Shown here: piece after piece, positions 1 through 9,513 of the stretch
How the letters are laid out: the number at the start of each line of letters is the position of its first letter
How positions within the stretch are numbered: position 1 is the first letter of the stretch
Assembly: GCA_963556255.1 (NCBI GenBank)
Contig: OY744605.1
Coordinates: 65,699,702 to 65,763,701, forward strand
Source of the DNA: Allolobophora icterica
Lineage: Eukaryota; Annelida; Clitellata; Crassiclitellata; Lumbricidae
DNA: 64,000 bases
Reading direction: 5' to 3'
Position numbers and translations under genes: made by a program
The notes under the pieces: model-generated
Database searches by the model: none
Told to the model about the DNA's origin: nothing
Seen by the model: the letters and a program-made list of their open reading frames with translations, nothing else

Positions 1-175
1 CTAAGCCTGAACTGCATCCAGCTTCTGACGCTGAGTCGACACCATCTATAAATTGCGGCACTTCTCGTGTTTTTACTGCCAGAAATTTATCAATACTACC
101 ACGTTGCTGTTTGCCTACCTCTTCAAGTTCGCGTTTTCTTTGACGTTTCTGCCAACCGGACTCAAATTTCTTCAT
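1..175 (-). CDS. hAT transposase, N-terminal part, cut by the window edge
   Basis: Reading the minus strand from the ATG at 175-173 gives 58 codons with no stop to the window edge. The product begins MKKFESGWQKRQRKRELEE and continues with RGSIDKFL. This basic 'KKR..G..KR+KR..EE' opening followed by 'GSIDKFL' is typical of hAT transposases related to ZMYM-type proteins, which cut and paste DNA between 8-bp target duplications. The BED finger and catalytic core would lie to the left of the window. A terminal-repeat-like sequence upstream at 616-631 supports this being the 5' part of a transposon. Whether the whole gene is intact cannot be seen. Confidence 0.6.
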   Translation of the reverse strand, partial: MKKFESGWQKRQRKRELEEVGKQQRGSIDKFLAVKTREVPQFIDGVDSASEAGCSSGL

Positions 176-631
176 TTTCTTTAGGCGGAATTAGGCCTAC
201 TTATTTTATTTGTTTAAAAATTAAAATTAAAAAAAGAAATAAGCAGCTACATAAACACTAAATAGTAGATAATAATATTACATGGAACATACACTGTGTC
301 GTCTGTACCGTACGCATATCTATATTTTATTTGGTGATGGAGTCGATCCGCGCATTAATTGATTACGTCATACGTCATCATTACAGTTCACAATTAATTA
401 GTACGTCATCATTATAGTAGTAGTACTGTAGAAGGCCTGTTTTTATAATGCCACCAAATTTTATATGCAATGCTTGTTTTAGAAATTAAACATTTTAAAT
501 AAGCCGGACTGTGACTTATATAAACAAATTCGATCGGATAATCGGATTTCTCAATGTTTTTTTTAAATTTTTACCCCCGAAAGAAGGCCTGGCGCAAGTG
601 CGCCAGTTGCGCCATAGTTAATCTGGCACTG
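1..631 (-). mobile_element. 5' end of a hAT transposon running off the left edge
   Basis: Read on the minus strand, a hAT-like terminus begins at 631 with CAGTGCCAGATTAAC. A GC-rich stretch with repeated GGCGCA/TGCGCC follows, as in many hAT ends. About 430 bp of AT-rich leader then precedes the transposase start at 175. The other terminus and the second target duplication are outside the window. The terminus is recognised by pattern only. Confidence 0.45.
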
Positions 632-960
632 CCCCCAACAATAATATTGAATGGGTTACTCCCTTCACCGCATTTTTGCTACCATTATGATGCATTTCAC
701 TTCTCACCATTTGATAATTCATACGCATTTTGTATAATACCACAAGAAATCATTAATCAAGAAAACAATTTGTAATTTTTTTTGTAATAATTTTTAAATT
801 TTTTAAAAGTAAAATTTAATAAATGAAATGTTTACTTGAAGTTTAATATTTATTTATTGTACTATGACTGTACAATTAAGAGTTACAAAATTCAGTGACA
901 GCTGCTAAATTTTGAAATTTAAACATTACTTACGATTTATAAGAAGAAAACATTAAGAAG
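632..960. other. AT-rich stretch, possibly interior of an older hAT element
   Basis: No coding sequence is seen. The part from about 920 to 960, joined across the nested element at 961-2016 to the sequence from 2017, recalls the interior of SPIN-like hAT elements. That comparison is from memory. Confidence 0.25.
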
Positions 961-2016
961 TAGGGACCTGCGAATCACAAATTTTCAGTCGAATTGAATC
1001 TCGAATCGAATCGGGGGTAAAGATTCGAATTCGAATCGAATCTCGAATCGAATCAGCGGGTACCAGTTTCGTATTAATGAAGCTTGATTGCACAGGTGTA
1101 CCACAGTATCAATGACTTTTCTGCAGTTTAAAATCAATTAAACTTAACATTAAGCTCTATTAACAGAATTAAAAATAACACAATTAATTAAGTAATTAAG
1201 TATAGGCCTATTCTTTGTGCCAATTGCATAACCGCACTTTAGTGTCTATGCGGAGTTTTTTTTACAGAGCATCTCATTTGTGGCGATCGATCGATCGCTC
1301 TCCGTGGTCGCTCGCCTAGCAAAGGTACGGGAGAGCGGTTAATCGCTCGCCTAGCCGAAGGCGTCGCACCGTCGGTCGTCGGCGTCTCGTCGCTCGATGA
1401 GTTTAAATTAAACTCCAAGACGTTAGACGGAACTGGAGCCTGACCATTATTTTATTTATCTAATTTACATTACATTAATTTACTTACTTGCGGCAGCGGT
1501 GAATGCGTGCCGTGACCTAATGACTGCAAATTGATCGCTCTAAGTTCATACAATATGATTGGCCATAACAACACGATCGACACGACGACACCTCAAGCCT
1601 CATGACTTCATTCGTGGAGTCACTAATTATATGCAGCTATACAAAATAGGCTGTACACAAAAGCTCTAGAGGTCGACCGCGCATCGCTTACCTAAATCCA
1701 GCGCGATCGATTTTCAAACCGCGTATACTATTTTCAAATGAGAAGCTCTGAGTATAGGCTTATAGGATTGTAATTATAAACCCTTTTCAGAGGGGTTGCT
1801 GTCATCGCATGCCGCGTTTCACACAGAAATTCAACAACTAATCCACGGGCAGTAAACAATTAAATCAATTGGTTTAGAACAAATTGCGTCAAGGGCTAAT
1901 AAGTTTTCCGCAAAATGATTCGAAATTTTTCGAATCATGACATCATTTTCGAATCGAATCGAATACCGCCGTCCGATTCGTTTTCGAATCGAATATCGAA
2001 GCTTCGCAGGTCCCTA
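961..2016. mobile_element. Non-autonomous hAT transposon, 1056 bp
   Basis: The termini are inverted repeats: TAGGGACCTGCGAA at 961-974 and TTCGCAGGTCCCTA at 2003-2016. They are flanked by a perfect 8-bp direct repeat TTAAGAAG at 953-960 and 2017-2024, the target-site length of hAT transposases. Both ends carry many copies of CGAAT/ATTCG (about 985-1060 and 1915-1995), probably subterminal transposase-binding repeats. No transposase frame remains, so it would need a partner in trans. Confidence 0.88.
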
Positions 2017-2130
2017 TTAAGAAGCTACGATGACAACTTTTTTTACAAATTTCTGAAGGTTCCAGCCGACCCCTGGCAAATCGTAAGGCGACCCCCGTGG
2101 GGGTCGTGACCCACAGGTTGAGAACCGCTG
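2017..2130. mobile_element. Right terminus of an older SPIN-like hAT element
   Basis: The segment ends GACCCACAGGTTGAGAACCGCTG at 2108-2130 after a palindromic CCCCCGTGGGGG run. Reversed, this is CAGCGGTTCTCAACC followed by a GGGTC-rich region, the terminus I recall for SPIN-type hAT transposons. The 961-2016 element inserted into it. The left terminus was not found, so the assignment rests on one end. Confidence 0.5.
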
Positions 2131-2639
2131 GATTAGTATGATCGCTCGCCTTGCAACGCGGGAATGCGGGTTCGGTCATTGGCAATGGTTCTGTCCTCTT
2201 CTGACAAAACTTGCTGCTCAGTGCTTACTGATGTAGATTATCATGTCCAACAATGCTACAACGCAGGCCCAACACTGGTTGGTGACGAATAATGACACCG
2301 AGTTTAAGGTTTTACTGCTATGCGAAATACCTTGAGGCTGTGCTATACATCTTATCTCAGGGAATTGTGTGTCTTGGTTTCATTCTTACCTGGCTGTCAA
2401 GTGGTGGACGGGGTAACCTGGTTGTACCCTTGGTCCGAACTTGTGGTACAGCAGGAAAGCTTCGCTGTCATCTGTCCAACTTTCTTAAATAGGTTGCAAT
2501 TTACCATTATCTCTATAAGCATCTGAAACCATTCTATTCGATCCTGGAATTCTGTCGTTAAAATACAACAGTGTGACAGCTGGAAAGAATTGTGACAGCT
2601 AGCAAGACATTGACGGCTCGTGCTGAAGGTATTTCCTGT
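2131..2639. other. No recognisable gene
   Basis: Unique-looking sequence with only short overlapping frames and no family resemblance. It may include the eroded 3' end of the LINE that follows. Confidence 0.4.
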
Positions 2640-4720
2640 CCTTGGGTGATCTCTCTGTCGGGTGGCAAACTCAGCTGCCTGGGAGTGGCCTTATTTAAGA
2701 TGTGACGCCACGCTGTTGTGTCCTGGGTCTTCCTCCATGGTGAATGAAGGACGAAGTTTAGATCTGCGAGATTAGCTCTTCACGACTGTGGTCGAGATCT
2801 TTCATCACGACTGTAGTCCAAATTGTCCTATGTCTATCACGTATTTTTCTCCAATCCCTATGGGCTGGTACATGGAGACCCACAGGGTTTTCCGGTAGTC
2901 CTCGTCTTCCGATATAGGGGCCTAAGATTATAACTCTCGTGAGAAATTGTCTAATGCGTATCTCAGCTTCCTGTCTATCGTTGCCATGTGACCATGTCTA
3001 TATCTGGTCACAGATACCTCCGATCGGCTGCACATGGTATCCTTGTCGTCCCTCGGCTCGGGCTAGGTCGTCCTCTACCTATAGCACAGAAGTTTTACTA
3101 TTGTTGACCCTATATCCTGGAACAGTCTTCCTTTTAAAATAAGAAATGTGCCATCTCTTTCACTACTTCTGATAGCGATAATTTTCACACGGTCTACGTA
3201 TGGAATCCAGAGGATCATTATTATGAGGCACCACATATCCAGAGTGCTGAGTTTCTTGTTCAGGGCCTCTGTGGTGGACCAAGTCTGAGAACTGTAGATG
3301 AGTACAGGCAGCACATCTATAGGAATAGGTTAGTGTTCAGCTCAATTGTAGAGCGTCAGATGTCTTAATCCAAGGAGACCAGGCAGGATCTGGCGATGAC
3401 CATTCGGCGCATGATCTTCTGTTCCTTTGAGCCACTGGACACTGCATGGCTGCCGATGTATAATAAAAGGCTTCAACATCCTTCAATTCATGTCTGCAGC
3501 CATTGACAATATTTGTTAAAATGTATGTTCCGACATGGTTTGGATCTTCGTTTTCCCTGATTAATCTCCAGACAAATAGGTTGACCTTCCTGCTCCTAAG
3601 CCCAGCCACAGAGTAAACATTGTCTGCATGATCAGATAATGAGAAGACCTTCTTCCATATAGTAACGCCTAGCGTATACCACAATGGACTACTGGCTCCA
3701 TAGTTTTGTCGATTGGTGCCGCAGAGATCTTGAGCCATTGGTCATACCCCACTTTGAACTATAAATCATTCAGGTGTTTCTGCTTCCATTCGTACACAAC
3801 TCGTACACAATATCAGGCGCGCATGAGCCCGACAGTTTTGGTGGGGAGGCTAAAGCGATGAAGTAAGCGTCACAGTTCTTCCATATCAAGTCCCCATGAG
3901 CTACTGAGCTATCTAAAGTGACTGTTGGGACTCGGGCAGGTTCTGGACGGGAGTGTTTAAGGTGCAAATCCTGTCTGTTGTGGACCTGCCTGGAGTGAAA
4001 CCACCTTGCTCTCGTCTTCTATGCTTCAGGAGCAGATCCCTCACACATCATAATACGATACGCGCCAAGACCTTCCATGGGACAAATGAGAACAGCACTG
4101 CAGTGATTCCGCGATACTTTTTTTTACATTCCCTTCTGTTGCTCTTGCCTTTGAAGAATGGAAGTGTAATTCCTCTTGTCCAGTCCTCTGGGATTACTTC
4201 TGTCTGTAATCACCTGAGTGAACCACTTAACCCTGCACTCTAACTTTCTTTGAGCATTCTGGTGTGATCCTGCTACAGATGCCCGGCGCCTAGCCATTCT
4301 TCAGAGCCCGGACAACTTCTTCCTCCGAAGGCATTGCCAGGCTCATTTCTGAGTCGTCAGTCACGACCCTGTATTCGTTCTGATGCTCACGATGAGAGGC
4401 TGGTGGGAGGTTGAGCAATAAATCGTAATGATTCCACCACCTTGCCATTGTCTCTTTAGTGCATAGACATGCCCCATTCAAGGTAAAAAAATTGGGCTGC
4501 TGATCTTTTGGCTTGCCCACGGCGCTGCCTAAAAGAAGCCTCCAAGTGGATCCTCGGACCAGACTTTCTTCTGCCAGCTCAACCTTTTCGTCGGCTCACT
4601 GCTGGTTGTCTATCCTATAGATTTCTTGCACTCAACAATCGCTGGGTGATCTGGGTCGCACTCCAGTTAGCGCGAGACTCTATAATACAGCTAATAACCG
4701 CCCTTGGGTGATGGATCAAG
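2640..4720 (-). pseudogene. Decayed non-LTR retrotransposon (LINE) reverse transcriptase
   Basis: Minus-strand fragments in several frames line up in the order of a LINE ORF2. At about 4520-4290 is the linker before the RT, with 'MARWWNHYDLLLNLPPA' and 'EEEVVRALKNG'. At about 4200-4130 is the RT entry motif 'PEDWTRGITLPFFKGK'. At 3314-3190 is the post-RT region 'MLPVLIYSSQTWSTTEALN' followed by a DMWCL motif. Near 2740 is a 'GGRPRT' remnant of the C-terminal segment. The catalytic box is not preserved in one frame, and several frameshifts and stops separate the pieces. It is a dead copy. Confidence 0.75.
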
Positions 4721-5229
4721 ACTAATGGAAGAAAATGTCAAGCCAGATATGGAGTACCCCTCAACAAAAAAACTCACCCGACCCAGCCTGAGAAGGGTTG
4801 GGGCAGCTGCACCCCTTGCCCCTCGAGTGGCAACGCTAATGATTATGAACCTATATCAATAACATTAATTTAAGTAATATCTCTGTTGTCATTTTCAATA
4901 CGATCGTTAAAAGGTCACAACGATTTGAACGAAAATCTTGATCACGTGATATCCGTTCCGATGATTAACGGAATCAGAAATTGGTTGAGAAACAATAGGT
5001 ATCATGTACTCCAGCTCCTGTGCGCTTCGTAATGCGCGCGTTTGTTCCTTCGGGGCCTCCGTAGCTCGTTTATGGCGTCACCCGGAGAAGCGCTGAAGAA
5101 CATTCGCAGAGTAATAACTCGGGGCGGACATGTAGCTTGGGCTCATCGTTTAGAAACTTCCGGTTCCGTCGCCGACCGGAAGAGAAACGTCGCCACCGGA
5201 AGCGGACGCAATTATTTCTCGGCGCATGT
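4721..5229. other. No recognisable gene
   Basis: Contains a GC-rich patch at 4790-4840 that may be a transposon end, but no matching inverted end was found. Confidence 0.35.
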
Positions 5230-5947
5230 CTGGAAGATAATGATCGAACGGAAGGGAAGGGAAGAGAGGACTGGGAGGAGGAAAGAACGAGGGGTGAAAG
5301 AAGGAGAGAGGAGGAAGAAGGAGGAGAGGAATAGGAGGATGAGAGCAAGAAAGAAGAGAGGAGGGAAAGAGGGGAACGAGGAATGGAAGACAGGAGGATT
5401 AGAAGGGAGGAAGTAAGACAACAGAGAGGCAAGAGAAGAGGAGAAATTGGATGAGGAAGAATACGAGGTGGAAGAGAGTAAGAAAAAGAACAGAAGGAGT
5501 TGGAGAGTAAGGAGAAGAGTGGATGAGAGTAGGGAAAGAGTTGAAATGAAGAGTAATGAGGATAGAAAACGGAGGACAAGAAAGAAGAAGAACGAGAGAA
5601 TGTAGAGAACTTGACAGATGGTGAGAAATAAGAGGAACTGCATGCAGTATAGGAAGAGAGGAAGATATAAAGGAAGGAGGATGAGACAGGAAGAGGACGA
5701 AGAGAGGAAGAGAGAGGCGAGAGGATTAGCGCCACTAATGAGTTTTTTAAGTTGCGCTTTATAAATATCTAATTACAACTGCAATTACAATGGGGGTGAA
5801 AGAAATGGGTAAGAGGCGATCTGGGTGAGGGAGAAAACGTCACAACGAAACAGAACAAAGAAGAGGAATTTTGAGACGGAAGAGAATCGTTAGTTACTCG
5901 GACATCAGACGCGTTGTTCTTGGCATTGTTCACAATCTCAGAAGCAG

Positions 5948-6022
5948 CAGTGGCGGAGGCGGAGGCGGAGGCTGAGGGGGAAGCGGAGGGGGAAGCGGAG
6001 GAGGCGGAGGCGGAGGCGGCAG
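5948..6022 (+). other. G-rich GGCGGA repeat with quadruplex potential
   Basis: Repeated GGCGGAGGCGGAGG and GGGGGAAGCGGA units give many closely spaced G runs on the plus strand. Confidence 0.6.
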
Positions 6023-6120
6023 ACGACCAAGATGGCGCCTTGATGACGCCGGATCACTGTGCGCAAGCGTCGACTAAATCCAGGTTCGCATAAGCGGAAG
6101 GAGCAGGCAGCTGCCGCGTC

Positions 6121-6790
6121 AACGGATGGATGGATGGATTGGTGGATGGGAGGATTGATGGATGGATGGATGGATGGATGGATGGATGGATGGATGGATG
6201 GATGGATGGATGGATGGATGGATGGATGGATGGATTGGTGGATGGGAGGATTGATGGATTGATGGATGGATGGATGGATGGATGGATGGATGGATGGATG
6301 GATGGATGGATGGATGGATGGATGGATGGATGGATGGATGGATGGATGGATGGATGGATGGATGGATGGATGGATGGTTGGATGTATTGATGGATAAATG
6401 GGTGGATGGATGGAAGGAAGGAAGGAAGGAAGGAAGGAAGGAAGGAAGGAAGGAAGGAAGGAAGGAAGGAAGGAAGGAAGGAAGGAAGGAAGGAAGGAAG
6501 GAAGGATGGATGGATGGATGGATGAATGGATGGATGGATGGATGGATGGATGGATGGATGGATGGAAGGACGGATGGGTGGATTGATGAATGGATGGATT
6601 GATGGATGAACGGATGGGTGGATGGATGGGTGGGTGGATTGACGGATGAATGGCTGGATGGATGGATTTATGAATGGATGGATGATTGGATGGGTAGACT
6701 GCTGGATTGATAGAGATATGGATGGATGGACGGATGGGTGGATTGATGAATTGGTGGATAGATGAATGAACGGATGGATGGCCGATCGAA
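6121..6790 (+). repeat. GGAT/GGAA tetranucleotide array
   Basis: Nearly pure GGAT runs from about 6123 to 6410, switches to pure GGAA/AGGA at 6411-6506, then returns to GGAT, decaying by about 6790. Two short imperfections (TTGGTGGATGGGAGGATTGA) recur at about 6139 and 6233, showing internal duplication of a block about 95 bp long. Confidence 0.92.
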
Positions 6791-7330
6791 GGAGGCAAAT
6801 GACCGTCGGTAACCCGGATGTAGGGAAGGAGGGAAGAACGGAGGAACGGAAGGAAAGAACAGAGAGACAACTGAAGGAAGGACAGAAAGAATGATGAACG
6901 AATGGAATGACAGAAGGACGGAAGGATGGAGGGATGTGCGAATGGACGGACAGAAGCGTATACTGACGGAGAGAAGGAGTGGAGGACGGACATACAGAGG
7001 GTGAAGACTGAAGGAATGAAGGGCGGACGGACAGAAGGTGAGGCAGGAAGGAGTAAAGGATGAAGGGGGAGATGGGAGGATGGAAGGAGCAAAGGATGGA
7101 CGGGAAAAGGGTAAGACGGTATGAAAGAAGTACGGATGTACAGAGGGCGAGAACGGAAGGAATGAAGGATGGACGAAGCCAGAGAGAAGGACGGAAAGAA
7201 ATACGGAAAGAGGGAGGTGCGGATGGACGAAGAAATGGACGAGCAAAACGAAGGGAGGAAACGGAGAGAATAGATGGACGGAGGGAGGGAGGGAATGACG
7301 CTGAGACGGATTAACAGAGGCAAGGAGGAA

Positions 7331-8211
7331 GCGCCCCTGGGACCGACACGGCGACATTGCGCATGTGCGTCAGTGACAAATGGACCAACATCGGGTTATT
7401 TATGATCCCCGGATGAAGAAACACGATGACCGACGCAAAGACCGGAAAGAAAGAAGGAATTATGCTCACTTAATAGTCTGTCTGGTCTTATATAATGCGA
7501 CGCAATGCAATCTTCTGTCGATTAATGTGATGTAATGTACCGTAATGTAATCTAATGTGATGCATTATGGCTATCTATGGTTTAGTGGGACTCATCTGAA
7601 CACTGTCTTTTAATTTTCTCTTTTTTATCGTTTACCATTAAAGTTTTTGTAGGGCATAGGCTTTTGTCTAAAGAAAAATATTACTTAAGCCTACTTACTT
7701 ATTACTTTATTTACTTATTTACTTTTGTTGATTTATTTACTTAAATATATTTTGTATTGACATTCTCAATTTGCCTTAGCAAGCATTTGCTTAGATCAGC
7801 ATGTATGGAATGTTTTCAAGGTGTTTCTGAAGTCGCTATAGCCTATAAATCCTCGATACCTACGTATTACGTACATAATTAAAATAATGTAATATAGATT
7901 AGTGTAATGTAATGTAGATTAATGCGATAGTAGGCAGTTCAGTCTATTTTGATTTAATTTAGTTCCCTATAATATAAAATATTAATATAAATGTTGCATT
8001 GTCATGGTGTGTGCTGTTTGGTTTCCTCTGTAGTATTGCAGTTGCTCCGAGAAAGTGTTTTCCGAAGGTGAGCTGCAGCTCAACAAAGCCAGCGACGATA
8101 TCAGCAGAACTCAGTGAGGCAGGATTCTAAACTCTTCTATTGCAGCCTAGTTGTTGAGAATTGCCAGACTATCAGAGAAGGAACCAGTCTTCTACAGGTG
8201 GTTGCTGTATA
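7331..8211. other. Upstream region of the LRR gene
   Basis: Mostly AT-rich with scattered TAATGTAATG repeats at 7490-7570 and 7885-7925. A pyrimidine-rich CTTCTATTGCAG at about 8135-8146 could be a splice acceptor. If so, the LRR coding exon would have an untranslated first exon upstream. No TATA box stands out. Confidence 0.35.
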
Positions 8212-9513
8212 ATGGCCGTCACATTCGTGCCGAGTTTGTTGTTGGTAGTAAACGCGTTATTTGCACTGGTTCTAAGCCACTCCCTAACGGTAGTGGCAGG
8301 ACATGGAGAAGGTGGTAACAGGGAGTGCTCTCTGCAGGCCAAGTCGAACGGGTCCGGACACTGCGCATGCTCGGCGCTGCTGGACATCCACTGCAAAGGC
8401 CTCGATTCGATTCCGGAGTTCCTCGACACTGGAATGGCGTACAACGGTATCTACATGGCCAACCAGGCGATCACCGACGTTCCGCAGGGAATCTTCGCCT
8501 ACATACGGGTGAATAAGATCGTGCTGAACTTTAACCCCATCGGAGACAAGCTGAGCGCCAGCGCCCTGCGTGGTCTCGAGCGCATTCTGAGAGAGCTGTA
8601 CCTCGGCGACTGTGGCATTAGGTCGCTTCCGGAGGGGATGCTGAACGGGATGGAGGAGCTGCGACACCTGCACCTCTGGGCCAACCAGATCACCGCCATT
8701 CCGACGACGTTCTTCAAGGACTGCATCAACCTCCAGGAGCTGATCCTATGGGGCAACCAGCTTAAGGAGATCGACGAGAACAGTCTGGCTGGCCTCTGGA
8801 AGCTTCGGAAGCTCGATCTGGATCGCAACCTCATCACAGACCTGCGCAAAGACGCTTTCCGTCATCTATCTGAACTGGAAGCGATACACCTCGGCGAGAA
8901 CCTCATAACGACCCTCTCCAGCGACACCTTCTCATTCACGAAGAACCTCAAGATCCTGAACCTCGATGGAAATCGCATCACCCATATCTACCCGAAGGCC
9001 TTCGACGGATTGGGTAACCTCCTCAGCCTGGCCCTCGACCAGAACAACATCACTTACTTTGCTGCGCCTATCCTAGACAACCTACGGAACCTGACGACTC
9101 TTAACCTTCAGAAAAACCGCCTGGAGGCGATCTGGCCGCGTACCTTCGGCGCCCAGAGGTCTCTGGTGCGTCTAAACCTGTCGAATAACCGACTGAGCGC
9201 CCTGCCGGACGACATGCTCAAGTCGAGCCCGCGATTAAGGTACGTCTACCTCGAAAATAATCAGATCGCAACATTCAGCCGGTGTGTGATGTCGAGGCGG
9301 GTGACTCCGCGAACCGTCTCTCTCCTCGGGAATCCGGTCCGCTGCAGCTGCGACCTCAGCTGGCTGACCGATCTGTCCGAGTCGAAAGGCTTGACCGTCT
9401 GGGGCACGTGCGCCAACGGCAACCACGACATCGACACCCCGACCTCGGTCATCAGTCGCCAGAACTATGTCACGTGCAACGCTTCCAAGGTCGACTGCAG
9501 GTCACAGTGGTAA
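8212..9513 (+). CDS. Secreted leucine-rich-repeat protein, single exon
   Basis: The frame encodes 433 residues from the ATG at 8212, chosen because it starts a clear signal peptide (MAVTFVPSLLLVVNALFALV). An N-terminal cysteine cap follows (Cys39, 51, 53, 61). Then come about ten to twelve 24-residue leucine-rich repeats from about 85 to 370, with LxxLxLxxN cores such as 'LKILNLDGNRIT'. A C-terminal cap has Cys378, Cys380, Cys400, Cys422 and Cys429. There are several N-glycosylation sites, among them NITY, NLTT and NASK, and no membrane anchor or GPI tail. A soluble extracellular binding protein is likely. The 'VNKIVLNFNPIGD' stretch recalls invertebrate proteins often labelled Oplophorus-luciferin 2-monooxygenase non-catalytic subunit. 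That label is only a similarity and luciferase activity is not implied. The frame is intact and GC-rich against AT-rich flanks. Confidence 0.88.
   Translation: MAVTFVPSLLLVVNALFALVLSHSLTVVAGHGEGGNRECSLQAKSNGSGHCACSALLDIHCKGLDSIPEFLDTGMAYNGIYMANQAITDVPQGIFAYIRVNKIVLNFNPIGDKLSASALRGLERILRELYLGDCGIRSLPEGMLNGMEELRHLHLWANQITAIPTTFFKDCINLQELILWGNQLKEIDENSLAGLWKLRKLDLDRNLITDLRKDAFRHLSELEAIHLGENLITTLSSDTFSFTKNLKILNLDGNRITHIYPKAFDGLGNLLSLALDQNNITYFAAPILDNLRNLTTLNLQKNRLEAIWPRTFGAQRSLVRLNLSNNRLSALPDDMLKSSPRLRYVYLENNQIATFSRCVMSRRVTPRTVSLLGNPVRCSCDLSWLTDLSESKGLTVWGTCANGNHDIDTPTSVISRQNYVTCNASKVDCRSQW

Larger units (their letters stand above)
5230..7330 (+). repeat. 2-kb purine-rich tract
   Basis: The plus strand is overwhelmingly G and A for about 2.1 kb (GGA, GAAGG, AGAGG, GGAT), apart from about 5740-5940. 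The long frames on either strand are low-complexity consequences: Ser/Leu/Pro/His-rich on minus, Asp-Gly-Trp-Met or Lys-Glu-Gly on plus. They are not treated as genes. Such tracts can form triplex DNA and are prone to length change. Confidence 0.8.

Noticed and set aside
554..775. Small plus-strand frame of 73 codons
   Set aside because: It overlaps the terminus of the minus-strand hAT element and has no recognisable motif.
5938..7323. Long minus-strand frame rich in His-Pro-Ser-Ile and nearby plus-strand Asp-Gly-Trp-Met frames
   Set aside because: They are translations of the GGAT/GGAA tetranucleotide array and the purine tract. A 4-base repeat keeps frames open without selection.
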